A DNA stretch of 64,000 nucleotides from Haematococcus lacustris (Eukaryota > Chlorophyta > Chlorophyceae > Chlamydomonadales > Haematococcaceae): positions 10,024,308 to 10,088,307 of the forward strand of contig JASKMD010000017.1 in NCBI GenBank assembly GCA_030144725.1. Direction: 5' to 3'. The notes beneath the pieces were generated by a model that saw only the letters and a list, made by a program, of their open reading frames with translations, did no database searches and had not been told where the DNA came from. Position 1 is the stretch's first letter; each line of letters begins with the position of its first letter. The position numbers and the translations under genes were made by a program. This document shows positions 31,692-49,509 of the stretch, piece by piece.

Positions 31692-31720
31692 CAACTCATA
31701 TTTGCGTATTTTGCCACATG

Positions 31721-31826
31721 CCAGGTTGACTGTAGCCTGATCTAGACATGCCCTGATCACAGCCCTGATCACCCAGGGGATGCGTTATGATTGCAAACCT
31801 GCACTGGCCGCGCGCACGTACTGCAA
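31721..31826 (+). repeat. Right copy of the 105-bp direct repeat
   Basis: See 31232-31341. The two copies differ by scattered substitutions and by an internal CCCTGATCA duplication in this copy. Confidence 0.75.
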
Positions 31827-31861
31827 CAGATACTCCATGGGCTGGTGTGCTGTGCTTGCAG

Positions 31862-32101
31862 ATGGGCCTACTCACTTTCTGCATCGCTCGTACAGCTGAC
31901 TTATTGCTCCCTGGATTTGGGACTTTAGTCGAGTGTGTAGCTGCTGCCGACGCACTCGCTACGCTAGAGCAAACCGTGAAGGCTGCCCAGCTTGCGGGGA
32001 AGGCAATCGATTTAGCGAATGTGGAAAAGCAGAAAGCTGCGTTGCAGGATTTAGCGAAAGCGGGTGGTAAAGTCGCGCTGGGTGAGATGACGACCCCCTA
32101 G
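31862..32101 (+). CDS. Unassigned short ORF, possible last exon
   Basis: Reads MGLLTFCIARTADLLLPGFG followed by an Ala/Lys-rich helical tail (ALATLEQTVKAAQLAGKAID) and a TAG stop. It is preceded directly by TTGCAG, so it could be a terminal exon entered by splicing. I do not recognise the family and found no linked exon. Confidence 0.25.
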   Translation: MGLLTFCIARTADLLLPGFGTLVECVAAADALATLEQTVKAAQLAGKAIDLANVEKQKAALQDLAKAGGKVALGEMTTP

Positions 32102-33339
32102 CACACAGCGCAGCATCACAGCCCTGTTCGTTTGTTTGCAACTTGTGACTTACCTTCTTGTGACTTGCCTTCAACTCATGCTTTATTTTGGTGTTGCATG
32201 AGGGCTGTGGGGTTCAGGAGTTGCCTTCAACTCCTTGTAAGCTCTACAAGATCAGTTATGCAGAATTACATGTAATTACACGCGTAATGTGTCCTCAGGG
32301 AAACAGTGTACTTACATATGTAATTACACGGCGTAAGTAAGTAAGTAACTTGGTAACTTTGTAATGTCGCATCACTGTACAAGATGCTGCAACGATCGGA
32401 TGCGGCGGATACTGCTATAGCAATGCAACAGCCAGGAACCAGTCAATCATTGCTCATTCAACATGGAACAACATGTTTGACTATCTCACTCAGCTACAGT
32501 CACTTGTACCATCCTCGGTGGCACTTTCCCTCCAACCAACTGGAGACCACTGGGTAACAGCCTGTGTAAACTACTCCCGCCGGCTCCTGCCCTTGAGCAC
32601 TCGGTCATTGACCAGCTTGTAGCACTATCTGATGGGGTCCTCATGGGGGTTTTGGTGTGGGCTGCAGTGGACAGTGAACAGTTCAACACACCCCACACAT
32701 GACAGCAACCCTGCAGAGCTCTGCATTAAGCATCAGTTGTGGTGATGGTGCTGGGAGGTGGGTGCTGGGCTGTGCTGTGGCACCCAGTCATGGACCCCAA
32801 CAGCACAGGTCCTAACACTCGCAGACTTAAGCGCAAGCAAAGTCTTACTGCTATTCATGCACCAGTTGGCGTGAGTATGCTCACTTACCACTTGTGCCCT
32901 CCCTTACCATCAAACCCCTGCAGTCGAACAGTATGGAGAAATGAGGATGGTCAAATATTGGGATTGAACAGCATGGGTGGCAGTAGCTCAATTTCTTCAC
33001 CCTGGCCAGGGACGCCAGCCCCTAAGCCACCCTTACCTCACTCATCTATGCTGCCATAGCCTTCGCAGCAGCTGCCACTGGGCGGTGACCCGGAGCCAAT
33101 CCCGTCCCGCCCTGACCCGTCTTCTGGCTCACTGGCCGTCCAGCAGCCCCCTATGGCCAGCAGGCCGGCAGCTGCGGCCTCAATGCCTCGTGAGCCTGCA
33201 GGCAGCAGGCAGCAGCCTGGGTCAGCCACCGGTGCGTCACCTGGGTCAGGTGTGGCGACCGGCAGCAGAGGGGCACAGCACAGCGAGACACAGGAAGGGT
33301 AGGCCCGACACGGGCAGCATCCCAGAAGGAAGGCAGCAG
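32102..33339. other. Intergenic with a Fanzor-like element tail fragment
   Basis: Between 32440 and 32680 (minus strand) there is a piece of the C-terminal and tail region of the copy-A type element: YKLVNDR, then TTTACACAGGCTGTTA and the GTGCCACCGAGGATG block. It is shortened internally. An AT-rich stretch at 32255-32355 has repeated GTAATTACA words. No host gene is seen. Confidence 0.5.
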
Positions 33340-36300
33340 TCACAGTAGTTGCGGAGGAGGCAGGGAGGCGCTGTGGCAGCCAAGGCCGCATGAGAGGCAG
33401 ACGACACAGCAGGCCAGGACCTCACTCGTAGCCTTACAGGGGGAGGCAGCGCCGTCCTCTTCCCGCCTGCTGCTGCTGCGCCAGCTCCTGCGGTTCCTGC
33501 TCTGTGGAGGACCGGGCTGGATGCACCAACCCCCGCTGCCATGCTCAGTGCTGTAGACTGTGCTATCAGCCCCTAGAAGTGATGCCGCATGACGTTCAGG
33601 GCTGCCATGTCTGATTCGCGGCCCCGCCTGACCTACAGCACTCCCCCAAGCTGGCGCTGCAATGGCAACGGATGTCACACCCCCTGCCCCAGCCACCCCT
33701 GCCTGAGCCCCACACCCCCGAGCCCGCGCCTGGCCCCTCCTGCGGCTGCGCAGCTGGCTGCTGCCGTGCATGACCTGGACGCCAGCCAGGTAGGCCAGAT
33801 GCTCCGCCTGGCTCGACAGCTTGCTGCCTCCCCTACCCACCCTGGCGGCCCGGCGCCGTGGGTGGCTGGTGTTGCTGCCCAGGGCAGGGGTGTCTACCCC
33901 GGCTGGGGTGCTCGGTGGATCCTGGGCGCTGCTGTCCGGGCTGGCCCCAAGGGCGGAGCGGGCCAGATTAAAACAGGCATTGACAGGGACGCCGCGGTCC
34001 ACAGCACCAGCGACGAACCCAGCGGCATCAGCAGCCACCCTGGCCCCACCCCCACCCTCAACCCCACCAATGGCCAACACGTGGTTGGGCTGCGGTGATG
34101 GATGAACCAGGAAGCCAGCTGGATGGCTAGGCTGCTTGCCCTGCCTCGGTCCTGCTCTGGCTGCCTGCAGGCCCAGCTGCTCCTGGGGGGCACAGCCTGG
34201 GGCACAGCCGGACACCTGCCCCCCAGCCACGCCCAGACCTGGCACCAGACGCTCAGCAGTGGGGGGCTGGGCGGCCCTACTCAGACCCAGCCCTTGGCCC
34301 GCCCGGCTGCCTTGCCCTGTCCTGCTGGAGGCGTGGGGCTGAGGGGGTCTGTGGGGCGTTGTGGCACTGCTGCCAGGTGTGAGTGGGGTGGCCAGGGCAG
34401 CCATGCGGGGAGCACAGGGCGAGGGGGTGTCTGGCTCGTGTGGAGCACTAGAGCTCACGGCCCCAACATCAGAACCCCTGTGTTCACCCTGAGCCTGCTG
34501 CTGCTGCTTCCGCTGCTGCCATTGCTGCTGCTGCTGCTGCTGCTGCTGTCGCTGGTTGTGCTGCTGGTGGGGCACGACATTCTGTGGAGTATGCTGTGTG
34601 TGGTGCTGGGAGAGTGACCAATTGTCTCTGAGAGGTACAGCAGCCAAGGGGCGGCTGGCTGAGGGAGGGTCAGCTGCACCCCCTAACCCCTCCCTGCTCC
34701 TGTGGCTCCTCCGAGTGCCCAGCTCCGCAGCCAGGCCCTCCCCCTCATCCCACTGCTGTCTTGCTCTGCTGGCCCCAGCCTGCGCTCCTGCCCCTGTGCT
34801 GCTGCTGCGGCTGCTGCTGCCCTCACTGCTGCTGCTGTCACCCTTGCCGCTGCTGATGTGGTGATCAGACTCGTATGGAGGTGCTGCGCCATGCGGCTGA
34901 GAGCTGCTGCCCCTGGCGGCCTGGGTGGCTTTGGCGGCCTGCCGGGCCTGCTGGAAGGCGTGTATGCGCACCATGGTGTCCTGGAAGATGTGGGTCTGCA
35001 GGCTCAAGGCGCTGCCGGGCTCAACAACCACACCTGGAGCAGCAGGGTAGGCGGGACGGTGCAGCGGGCAGGCGGGCAGGCAGGCGGACAAGCGCAGTGC
35101 TCAGGCAGCAGGCGGTATGGCAGACATCGTCACCGCTGTGTAGCCTAGGCATACCACTAGGCGGCCACGTCAGGCAGCCCTGGTCTGGTCATCAGCCCTG
35201 GTCATCAGCAGCCTCACCGCCAGGATAAAGGCATGGCTCCAGCCCATCTATGCCAGCATGTACTGAGCACAGCGCCCAGGGCATCCTAGCGCTCACAGCC
35301 CTCCCAGCTTCCTGCCTGTAGCCCTAGTTGGCTCCTAGGGAATGCAGCTCCAGGCAGTGGCTGTGTCACGCAGAAGGGGCAAAGTGTGCCTACCTGGCTG
35401 GCTGCCTGCCTGCCTGCCTGCCTGCCTGCCCGCCTGCCGACTCACCCGCCATCATTTCTAGCATCCGCCGCCACTGGGTGCGGGCAAAGTGCAGCACCTC
35501 AAGGCGCTCTTGTATCTGGGCAACAGCGGCAGACACGCGCTGCTGCTCAGCCTGCAGGCGCTGGGTCATGCTGGCCATGGCGCATGGTGCGCTGCTGGCT
35601 GCGGAGAGGTCAGGGGCCAGGGCCGTCAGCAGGGACTCCACCAGGCTCAACCTGTGGCCATCCCAGGGCACATGCACCAGCCTTGGCCATGAGTACCATG
35701 CACGTGACACGGGCATCGCCACTGTGTGGTTGCTGATTGCTAGGCTCAGGAGCTGGCCAGCCCTTGGCTTGCTCACTGGTTGGCCTTTGTGGTGGACATG
35801 CTGAGACATTGAGTGCTGCTGGATGACGCAACTAAGACCAGGCGCATCTCTCCTAGGTGGTATTGGTGCCAGCTTGCGTGTTCATGTTGCAACGCCTCTC
35901 ATATTGCTGCAGTTCCCACCGTGTGGTTGCTGCCTGCAGGTGCTGCTGCGCCCCAGCCTCCTCTGCAGCCAAGTCTGTCAGCAGCGAGCTCAGAGCCTCT
36001 GTGATCATGTTGCTAGGGGGCACGTCCTCAGGTGGGTGCTGTTGTGCACCTTGTGCGTCGCACGCGCTGCTCCAGCCGCTGGATGACCCGGGCAGGGGTC
36101 CAGGGACAGAGGCCTGTCGCGGCATGCCGGACGCCGCGCGGTTTGTGCCTGGCTCATACTTAGAGGCGTCGGGCAGCGCAGAGGACTGGGTCCGAGGCAT
36201 GAGAACTGGAAACTCGCCGCCTGTCTTGCTCGATTGCTCGGCGCAGCAGTGGCCATCGAGGTATTGTCGGTTGCACTTGCTGGGGCCGACGCCTAGGGCA

Positions 36301-36517
36301 AGTGTGAGGTCAGGGGCAACGACGAAGTGGGGTTAAGCGCGGGGGTTAGGGAGCGCACTGGAACCGAAGGAGTGAAGAGAAGTGACATCGAAAACCCGGA
36401 GAGCTGCGAACCTGGTGAGCTGGGGATGTAGGCGGTCCGCGCAAAGTTGGGTTCAAGCTGCGCTCCGGCGGTTGAAGTTGGCGGATCCGGAGATGGGGGT
36501 GAGGCATCGTCAATCAA
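33340..36517 (-). CDS. Unrecognised coiled-coil, Gln/Ser-rich protein
   Basis: Four exons join in phase: 36517-36412, 36292-35920, 35651-35446 and 35033-33340, encoding about 792 residues. The N-terminus is Pro/Ser-rich (MIDDASPPSPDPP). Residues of about 115-230 form helical, coiled-coil-like sequence: ITEALSSLLTDLAAEEAGAQ, LVESLLTALAPDL, MTQRLQAEQQRVSAAVAQIQ, then LHFARTQWRRMLEMMAG, THIFQDTMVRIHAFQQA. The long last exon is low complexity with a Gln run and many Arg/Ser patches. I cannot name the family. The pattern of an ordered coiled coil followed by a disordered tail suggests a scaffold or cytoskeletal partner, but that is only a guess. Donors GTTCGC, GTGGGA and GTGAGT are acceptable, the first being weak. 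Confidence 0.6.
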
Positions 36518-38029
36518 AAGCCTCTTCCCTGCGGCATCGCAGCACCAGCACTGCGGGGATGTTGTAAGGCGGGACGTAACTGCTCTTGTTCAAGGGCTTC
36601 CAGCCTCGGCATGCTATACACGTCGCGGGCTAAGTAGGTGCGCAAGTCCTACATCTGCCCAACAAGCTGTTTAAGGTCGATGTCGACCCCTTGCGTCGCG
36701 GGTTCTCCTCAGAGCCTGACGAGCGCTGCAGCTCTAGTCCAGACCCAGGGTGGGCCAAGTAAAACATGGCACAATGCTGCGCAAAGCTTCACGTCTTCAC
36801 TTTTTCAACAGCCACACTTTGCCACCCGTCGGCGAGCAGCCCGATCCTTTGGTGTTAAAGTCTGTAGCCCGCTGGCATGGTGCATCATGAGGCGCGCCGC
36901 AGTACACGGGGCCTCGTAACGCCGCAACTGCCAGTACTAGTCTTCTTCCTCACGGCTTCCTACGAAGTGCACCAGGGTCCCCCGATCAGCATCAACTATC
37001 CAGGCACCGTCGATGAGCAGCGCCTAGAAGCATATACGCATCGTTGATCGAGCACAGCTGATGTAATGAAGATTGCGGCTGCCTGTGTCGGGCCAGCCGT
37101 CGGCATCCCATCAAGCCGTGAGCCCGCTTCCGTGTTCCGCCACTGCGCACCCGCCGCGGCCACCGGTCCCACTCCTCATGGTCACTGGTCCTGCGGTAAG
37201 CCCTTTCCGCACATCCCGCACACCTTGCCACCTACCGCACACAGCTCCGCACTGCGAATTGCAGGCGAGTCTGTTGCCCCTAGCTTCCCGGCCGGCTTCC
37301 GGGCTGCAGTAGACCGGACCGGCCTGCCACGATGTGTTGTAAATTCCCTGATACGCCCCATTAACTGCTACGCCTCTCGCATAGCTGTCGTAACGCTTTA
37401 AGAAACCTGTAGGCAGAACGATGCGCCACGGGACCAGATTAAGGTGACATGATGAGCTAGATCAGACGAACAACTACTCACAAACCTGTAGGTAGAACGA
37501 TGCGCCACGGGACCAGGCTCTTAAGCACTGCCCATAGGCGAACCGAAACAAGGTCACACTTGAACACATATTGAGGTTGGCCTGACTGGCACACCCCTTA
37601 CTCCAACACTCCCACCCAGGCAGTTCGGCCTCAACAACGCCTTCAAAACGCATGTACGTACTCTCGCCTGCACAACATGTGATCCCTGCAGCCCCTCATG
37701 CTACGTCAAAACAAAGCAAGAGCTGTAGTCGAAGCCAGGCTGTGAGCTCACTTTTGTGAAGGCTACTGCTATTTTTCCAACGCCCACTGTAATGCCCCAC
37801 GCCCTAATGTCCACTTCAGCCCCCTCTTCCCTCACTAGGGCCTCCATTTGAGTCGGACCACTAGAGACCACTGTAGGTACCACTAGGGACAAGTCCAATG
37901 TTGGCTATGGGGCTGTGTGGAGTGTTCCCATGCGCATGACACATGGCATGGGTGCCTACCACCTACACATTGCCTGACCCTCTTGATAGTGCTACTGTCT
38001 AGAGTTGGCATGTCATGCATGCACTAGTT
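36518..38029. other. Intergenic; short direct repeat, no named gene
   Basis: Includes the direct repeat at 37404-37520. Open plus-strand sequence at 37066-37401 is protein-like but unassigned. 37920-38029 is homologous to the 3' noncoding part of the Fanzor-like repeats at 46590-46740 (CCTACCACCTAC and GAGTTGGCATG). Confidence 0.4.
37404..37520. repeat. 40-bp direct repeat, two copies
   Basis: AAACCTGTAGGCAGAACGAT (continuing GCGCCACGGGACCAG) near 37404 recurs near 37482 with one substitution in that block. Confidence 0.8.
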
Positions 38030-38990
38030 GTGAGCTGTCGACAGCTCAAGCAAGGGGGCACACACTACTATGCCACAGCAGACTGCCGCTGCTGCTGCTG
38101 CTGCTGGGCCTTGGGTGGGCGGTCTCACAGTGTGGTGTTGGCTTGGCTTCAACAGCCTTGCCCCGGGCCTTGTCTTTGTCCTTGGCGGGCTGGGTGGGGT
38201 CAGCTGCCTGCTCGGCCTTTGTGCACTTGCTGCGCTTGGCTGGCGGGGGAGTGCTTCGCCCTGGCTCTGAGGCTGCTGACTGTGTTGCTTCCAGGCTGCT
38301 GCATGGGGGCTGAGGCAGTATGCGGGGGGCCACTACCGGGCACCACATCAGGCCCCGCACTGGCTGGCCATGCTGCTGGCTCCAGTCTGGGCGCAGAAGG
38401 CGGAGGTCCACCTGCCCTGCTGGGGGCTTCCAGCCTGCAGGCCTGGTGGGCTGCTCCTCACAGGGCCGCTAGCCATTCACTGCTGAGCTGACCCGGATGG
38501 TGCGGTGCTCATCCACAAGCACAACCCTGCCCCGCCGCTGTTCTGAGCCCCTGGGCCTGCACACCACCTTGCAGCAGGCACGCAGCACCGCGTCAGCACC
38601 CCAGCCTCCCCTGATGCCAATGCTAGCTGCGACAAAGAACACTACCAGCTGCTTGGCACACCCATGGCGCTGCATAGACAACTCGGCCACCTCCAGCTGC
38701 AGCCATGCACATGGGGCACACATGGTGGCTGACATGGTGGCACCAGGTTGGGCATGGCACAGTCAACTATTCTTCATGCTCACTTCATGCCCAACCTACC
38801 ACCTCTCAGTACCTTACCCTCTCACCCACCCACCCTCACCTTCTTATAAAACTGCTCCAACACCCGGTCCTGAGCTCCGTACAGCCTCAGCCGCTTCCGT
38901 GCCCACTTGGGGTCCAGGTTCACCTCCCACACTGCATCCTAGGTGGCTTGGGTGGGGGTGATGTGCTTCAGGTTGGCCTCCAGGGAAGTG
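38030..38990 (-). pseudogene. Fanzor-like pseudogene with the longest 5' extent in the window
   Basis: Read 5' to 3' on the minus strand: DPKWARKRLRLYGAQDRVLE (about 38870-38920) preceded by an in-frame TAG; a GTGAGG donor; then AKQLVVFFVAASIGIRGGWG, VLRACCKVVCRPRG, GRVVLVDEHRT (38735-38469). After a frame break come WSQQHGQPVRGLMWCPVV and the Pro/Lys-rich linker PPPAKRSK (38411-38046). The RDCNAALN..PLELC segment is deleted. The order (beta strand ending in VVFF.A..G, then V.VDE.RT, then WCP) matches the region between RuvC-II and RuvC-III of TnpB/Fanzor proteins. The zinc-finger Cys pair expected after DE.RTS is not present. Stops and deletion make this a pseudogene. Confidence 0.55.
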
Positions 38991-40143
38991 CCGGCTGAGC
39001 TGGCTGCTGCCAGGTGCTGGAGGTGGAGCTGGATCGAAGCCAGGCACCGTTGTATGGTGCAGCGGACATTTTTCAGGCCACTGACCTGCCGCACCTAACC
39101 CTTGATCAGCTTCCACCGGGCCGCGGGATTGCTTGCCTCGCTGTGGCCGCAGCTACCCGCAAGGACAAGGGGCGCTCCTCATTCCGCATCAATGCATTCT
39201 CCTCATTTGCAAGATCTTTCCTTGACAATTCCCAGCCACTTGGCTACACCACCTCCCAGCATTACCAACCCCTCATTTTGACCTATCCTCAATCCTCTCA
39301 CATGAAGGACTCTGGCGCCGCCAGCGGCGGCTCCCCAGGGAGAGCCTCACTGGGGTTGCCGAAGGCTGATGTGATCCTGCTGTCAATCACAACCTTTCCG
39401 CCTTGCGTGCCGCGGCACCTCAGTGCGCATCCAGAGGGAGACAGCATTGAAGTCAGGCGATCTGACTCAGCACGTCACCACTTTCCTTCGTGTGACAGTT
39501 GTGCATGTCTCTACCCTCCTTTAGCTCGCGTGGCTGCAACTCAGCCCGCCAAACGACAAGATGCGGCTCTTAAGTTGTTTGGTCCTGTGCCTGACTTGGC
39601 ATTCGCTACCTAGAGCGCGGGGCGCGACGTTCCCCTGGACGCCCGCCAAGTACCCTAATCCCACAGTCGACGTCGGGCTCTGCGGGCGGGGCAAGCCTAG
39701 CTGGATTTGTGAGTCGGCAACTAGGTGAAATCAAAGGAGCAACCGACAATCAGTACCTAATGGCAGCTCTCTGCTAGCCTGGCCGCTGTGAGCTCGACTT
39801 TGCGCGTCCCTGCGCTGACATGGCTGCAAAGTATCACCTGTATTGGTAATCCCTGCAACATCATGATGAGTTGTAAATGCAACCTGTTTGATGAGCCGCG
39901 GTGCCTGCTTCCCTAGTGTTGCGAAGGGCAGTCAGCTCAGCCACTGTGACAGGGTGAACAGGCCCAAACCACCAGGTACAGTCCAGGCATATGACTGCCA
40001 GCTACATCAGTCACCCAGTGTGTGCCATAAGAACATGTTGATTGATGACTAGGTTCACACCGTGAGAACCGCTAGCCCTAAGAGTGCTAGGATGCATGCT
40101 TTAATGGTCACCAGAAGCTGTACATGTGCATGTTGGCTGGCAG
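38991..40143. other. Intergenic; missing first exon of the TPM-RING gene expected here
   Basis: 39014-39613 (plus) is open, but the translation (Ser/Pro-rich) shows no motif and does not join in phase to the TPM exon. The signal-peptide exon of the next gene was not identified. Confidence 0.35.
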
Positions 40144-45991
<5,848 letters not shown>

Positions 45992-46503
45992 AGCAGGCGA
46001 GCCTGGGTCAGGCTGGACCAGTGCAGCCCGACCAGCACTGGTGGCAACAGCCGCACAGCGATAGACTCACCGACAACTCTTTTCTCAGTGTTGGCATCGG
46101 GCGGTGGGTGTTGCCAGCCATACAGCAGCAGAAACTGTCCACGTTCACTGTTATTGGCAATGCCAGGCTCAATGGAAGGACATGGAGTGGCATTTTGTGC
46201 TATGCCCCCTGGCTGTGGTTTTGCAAGTGGAATGGTGGCAGGGTGCATAACTTAGTAAAAATCAATGCGGAAAATCAATGAGTCGACATGTAGGTGTCAG
46301 GTGTCAGAAGTTTTGTTGTGTGACAACAAAGCATCTTCACAACCTGCCTGTGACATCTGCGTAGTTGAGGTCACGGTGGAAGGGTGTATAACTCAGGGAT
46401 GTCCGGGTACCGCCTGTTCCTGTTGCAATGTTACGCGATTGTTACACGAGTAACAACATTGTAACACGCGATTGTAACAACATTGTATAACAGCGATGAT
46501 TCA
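45992..46503. other. 3' flank of the TPM-RING gene and left edge of the tandem array
   Basis: GTAACA words and two TGTAA candidates at 46460-46477. The block 46308-46364 (TTTTGTTGT...CACAACCTGCCTGTGACATC) is a diverged copy of 47422-47476 in the repeat unit. Confidence 0.45.
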
Positions 46504-46749
46504 GCACTTTGGCCCTCAACCTTGAGCCTTCATTGCAATTGAACACACTAATTGTGGACCACTGCAAAACGGTGTTTCATCTGTGTGGTGTTCCCATCGC
46601 ATGGCATGCACATGGCACACACATGGTCATGGTCGCCTACCACCTACAGCATTGCCTGACCCCTGTGACAGGGCTATGCATAGAGTTGGCATGACAAAAC
46701 ATGCTCTAAGTGTAAGCTAATGACAGCTCAACAAAAGGGGGCACACACA

Positions 46750-47421
46750 CTACTGTGCCACAGCAGGCTGGGCCTTGGGTGGCTTGTCTCGCACCCGCTT
46801 GTAGCCCAGGCCAGGGTACTCCTTGGCCTTGGCTGGCAGCTTCCCCTGCTCTGGCCACCAGCACAGCTCCAGCGGCCGCCACCTGCTCTCCCCAATGCGC
46901 TGCATGTTCAGCGCTGCATTGCAGTCCCTGTCCAGCCACCTGCCTGGCTGTGGTGCTGGCTTGGCTTTGGCAGCCTTGCCCATGGCCTTGCCTTTGTCCT
47001 TGGTGGGCTGGGTGGGCTCAGCTGCCGGCTCAGCCATGATGCGCTTGCTGCGCTTGGCTGGCAGGGGAGTGCTGGGCCCAGGCTCTGAGGCTGCTGGCTG
47101 TAAGGCTTCCTGGCTGCTGCGTGGGGCCTGTGGGGGCTTGCGGGGGGCCACTACCGGGCACCACATCATGCCCCAAACTGGCTGGTCACGCTGCTGGCTC
47201 CAGGCTGGGCGCACTAGGCGGTGGTGCGCCTGCCCTGCTGGGGGCTTCCAGTCTGCAGGCCTGGTAGCCCTGCGCTTGTTCGGCTGCCTCTCACAGGGCT
47301 GCTGGCCATTCACTGCTGAGCTGACCTGGCTGGTGCGGTGCTCATCCACAAGCACCACCCTGCCCCTCAGCTGGTCTGTGCCCCTGGGCCTGCACACCAC
47401 CTTGCAGCAGGCCCGCAGCAC
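46750..47421 (-). pseudogene. Fanzor-like C-terminal half, array unit 1
   Basis: Open from VLRACCKVVCRPRG through GRVVLVDEHRTSQVSS, WSQQRDQPVWGMMWCPVV, a Pro/Lys-rich linker (STPLPAKRSK), GRWLDRDCNAALNMQRIGES, RWRPLELCWW, KEYPGLGYKRVRDKPPK and a TAG stop. RDCNAALN fits the RuvC-III motif (D.NAA.N) of TnpB and Fanzor nucleases, and DE.RTS fits the segment that opens their zinc ribbon. The ribbon cysteines are largely absent (VSSAV where C..C is expected). All upstream sequence (recognition lobe, RuvC-I, RuvC-II) is missing; homology ends abruptly at 47421. The linker is basic and may serve as a nuclear signal. The frame is intact, but a catalytic protein is not possible from this piece alone. 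Confidence 0.5.
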
Positions 47422-47639
47422 TGATGTTTTGTTGTTCAACAAGGCATGTTCACAACGTGCCTGTGGCATCTGCGTATAAGGGGCTTTGGGACAGGGACGT
47501 GTGAGGGAGCATGGGGCAGCATAATGTCAAACCGCACAGCAGGAAGTAGAAGTGGTTCACAATGCTTGCAGTTATGCTGTAGCCATAATGCTCTACATCT
47601 TCATAGACATGTCCTCAGCAGCTCCTTGCAAAGTGAGGT

Positions 47640-48295
47640 CTAGTGTCCCAGCTGTTTTTCGAATGTCTTGTTGGTGAAGTACCTCCCCCCATCCTCCAGG
47701 CGCTCCCAGGTAGCGACCACTCGCTTCGTCCCATTTTGCAGCACCAGCATCAGTGTGTTGGATTGAAGCCATCTGTTGAAGTCCTGTTTGTCAGAAAATT
47801 CAAGCTGTTCTTTTGTGCCCTCACTGTCCACAAGCAGGATTGTTTTGCCAGGGCCTGCAGGCATCGGGGAAGCCGGGCAATATGCACCATGCACTGCCCA
47901 GAAGCACCATCGCTTCACTTCATCATGACTCAGCGGCAGCACCCACCTCCATCTGCAAATTCCTGGAGCAGAGCTGAGCGTACCAGCTGTGGCTGGATGC
48001 CAATGCATTCCAGCTCTTGGTTGCTGAGCCTGGGCACCATCTTCAGCTTGGCACCCACGTAGCCAGCTGCCACAAACTTTGACAGCACATCCGCCTGCTC
48101 ATCGTCGGAAAGCAGGCTCATATATTGGGTAAGTTCTGCGGTAGATGCTTCCGGCAACCCGCTGGTGCTTGCTCGCGGCATGCATGCTGTCTGCCTAAAT
48201 CGCTTTTGCTTTGGGCGAACAGCGGGTGCTGGACTGGCACGGACGACGAGACGCAAGTGATTCTGTTTGCAAAGCTGAAACAGCATTGTATTCAC
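47640..48295 (-). CDS. Unknown two-exon protein, array unit 1
   Basis: Exon 1 is 48295-47947 and exon 2 is 47854-47640. The intron begins GTGGGT and ends CCTGCAG; the phase-1 join gives 187 residues. The N-terminus is basic (VRASPAPAVRPKQKRFRQ) and could be a plastid or mitochondrial presequence. It is followed by an all-helical segment: STAELTQYMSLLSDDEQADV, VGAKLKMVPRLSNQELECIG, SALLQEFADG, similar in feel to a SAM-like helical bundle (low confidence). Exon 2 reads GKTILLVDSEGTKEQLEF, FNRWLQSNTLMLVLQNGT, WERLEDGGRYFTNKTF, an alpha/beta pattern. No named family is recognised. GPGKT is not a Walker A motif because the GxxxxGK spacing is not met. It sits between two Fanzor-like fragments on the same strand, as possible cargo. 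Internal Met codons allow shorter starts. Confidence 0.6.
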
Positions 48296-48419
48296 GCTGG
48301 CATCGTATTCGTGCTGTAGTCAGCGTGGCTTCGATTGAATTGCATTGCTTGCATAGTGCATGAATAAATGAAGAAACATTGCTAGTTTCTTGTTGCAAAA
48401 GCCAGGCCAGCTTAACTTG

Positions 48420-48541
48420 TGCTGCATCCAACACACGTGCATCATCCTTAGCGCTGCGTTGCAGTCCCTTTCCAGCCACCTGCCTGGCTGTGGTACTGGC
48501 TTGGCTTTAGCAGCCCTGCCCTTGGCCTTGCCTTTGTCCAT
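48420..48541 (-). pseudogene. Short Fanzor-like RuvC-III fragment, array unit 1
   Basis: Reads MDKGKAKGRAAKAKPVPQPG, RWLERDCNAALRM, then departs from homology. Same linker and motif as the longer piece, so it is a second truncated copy lying upstream of the two-exon gene. Confidence 0.6.
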
Positions 48542-49072
48542 GGTGGGCTGGGTGTGCTCAGCTGTTTGACAGGCACACAGACACGTGTCGGCTGTTTTGG
48601 TGTCCTCAGCAGCTCAGAGGTGGAGGGAGGGCGACATGGTCACCCAGGGGGTTCTCATTTGCGTTGCTTAGGTGGTCAGCCAGTTGGCACAGCCCTGGCT
48701 TTGAGCTGGCACGTGCAGGGGCGCCAGCATGTAGAACGCACTGTGTCGGGAGGTATGTGGCACACGTCAAGCACGTAGCCCTGTGCTGCTCGGCAGGGGC
48801 AACGGTAGCTTGACCAAGGTGCAGGCTGGTAAGCGCCAGCCACAGGGAGGTGGTGGCCGCACCCTGGTGTGCTGGTCGTCCTGCTGCAAGGCGTGCAGCC
48901 CAGCGAGTTAGAGGTGTTGTTCTTGGAGGCTGCGCTGCTGCAGTGCTGATACCTCTACCAGGCTCTGGATCTGAGCAAGCAGCTGCAGGAGCAGAACGTG
49001 GAAGTGGGTAGGGCCTGCCTAGGGCCAGCGCCGTTAGACTGCGACCCGCAATACAAAGGTCAGGTAGTCAGG

Positions 49073-49102
49073 TAGTAGTAGTAGTAGTAGTAGTAGCAGT
49101 AG
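49073..49102. repeat. (GTA)n microsatellite, unit 1
   Basis: Run of GTA with one CAG interruption; the equivalent in unit 2 (51811-51835) is about two repeats shorter. Confidence 0.85.
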
Positions 49103-49509
49103 TGTGGGAGTCGAGAGGGCGGCGGTCAGGTAGTGGCGGTGGGGGTGTAGCCGTGGTTGTGGGCAACATGGCCCTCATGTGCAGGGGCTCATCACGTGCT
49201 CATCACGTGAGACCATGAGCGCTGCCACCTTTGCAATGGACACTCCTGGGCAGCACTTTGGCCCTCAACCTTGAGCCTTCAATGCAGTCGAATACACTAA
49301 TGGTGGACCACTACAAAACGGTGTTTTATCTTCGTGGTGTTCCCATCACATGGCATGCTCATGGCCTATACGTGGCATACACATGGTCATGGTCGCCTAC
49401 CACCTACAGCATTGCCTGACCCCTGTGACAGGGCTATGCATAGAGTTGGCATGACAAAACATGCTCTAAGTGTAAGCTGATGACAGCTCAACAAAAGGGG
49501 GCACACACA

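Noticed and set aside
39014..39613. First exon of the TPM-RING gene
   Set aside because: Open for 200 codons but without a signal peptide or phase-compatible donor leading to 40144; left unassigned.
46823..47479. Long plus-strand open frames antisense to the Fanzor-like pieces (also at 49535 and 52271)
   Set aside because: They are shadows of the GC-rich minus-strand coding sequence; the conserved motifs are only on the minus strand.
47840..47860. GPGKT in the two-exon gene as a Walker A P-loop
   Set aside because: The spacing GxxxxGK[ST] is not met, and unit 3 has GRDKT at this position.
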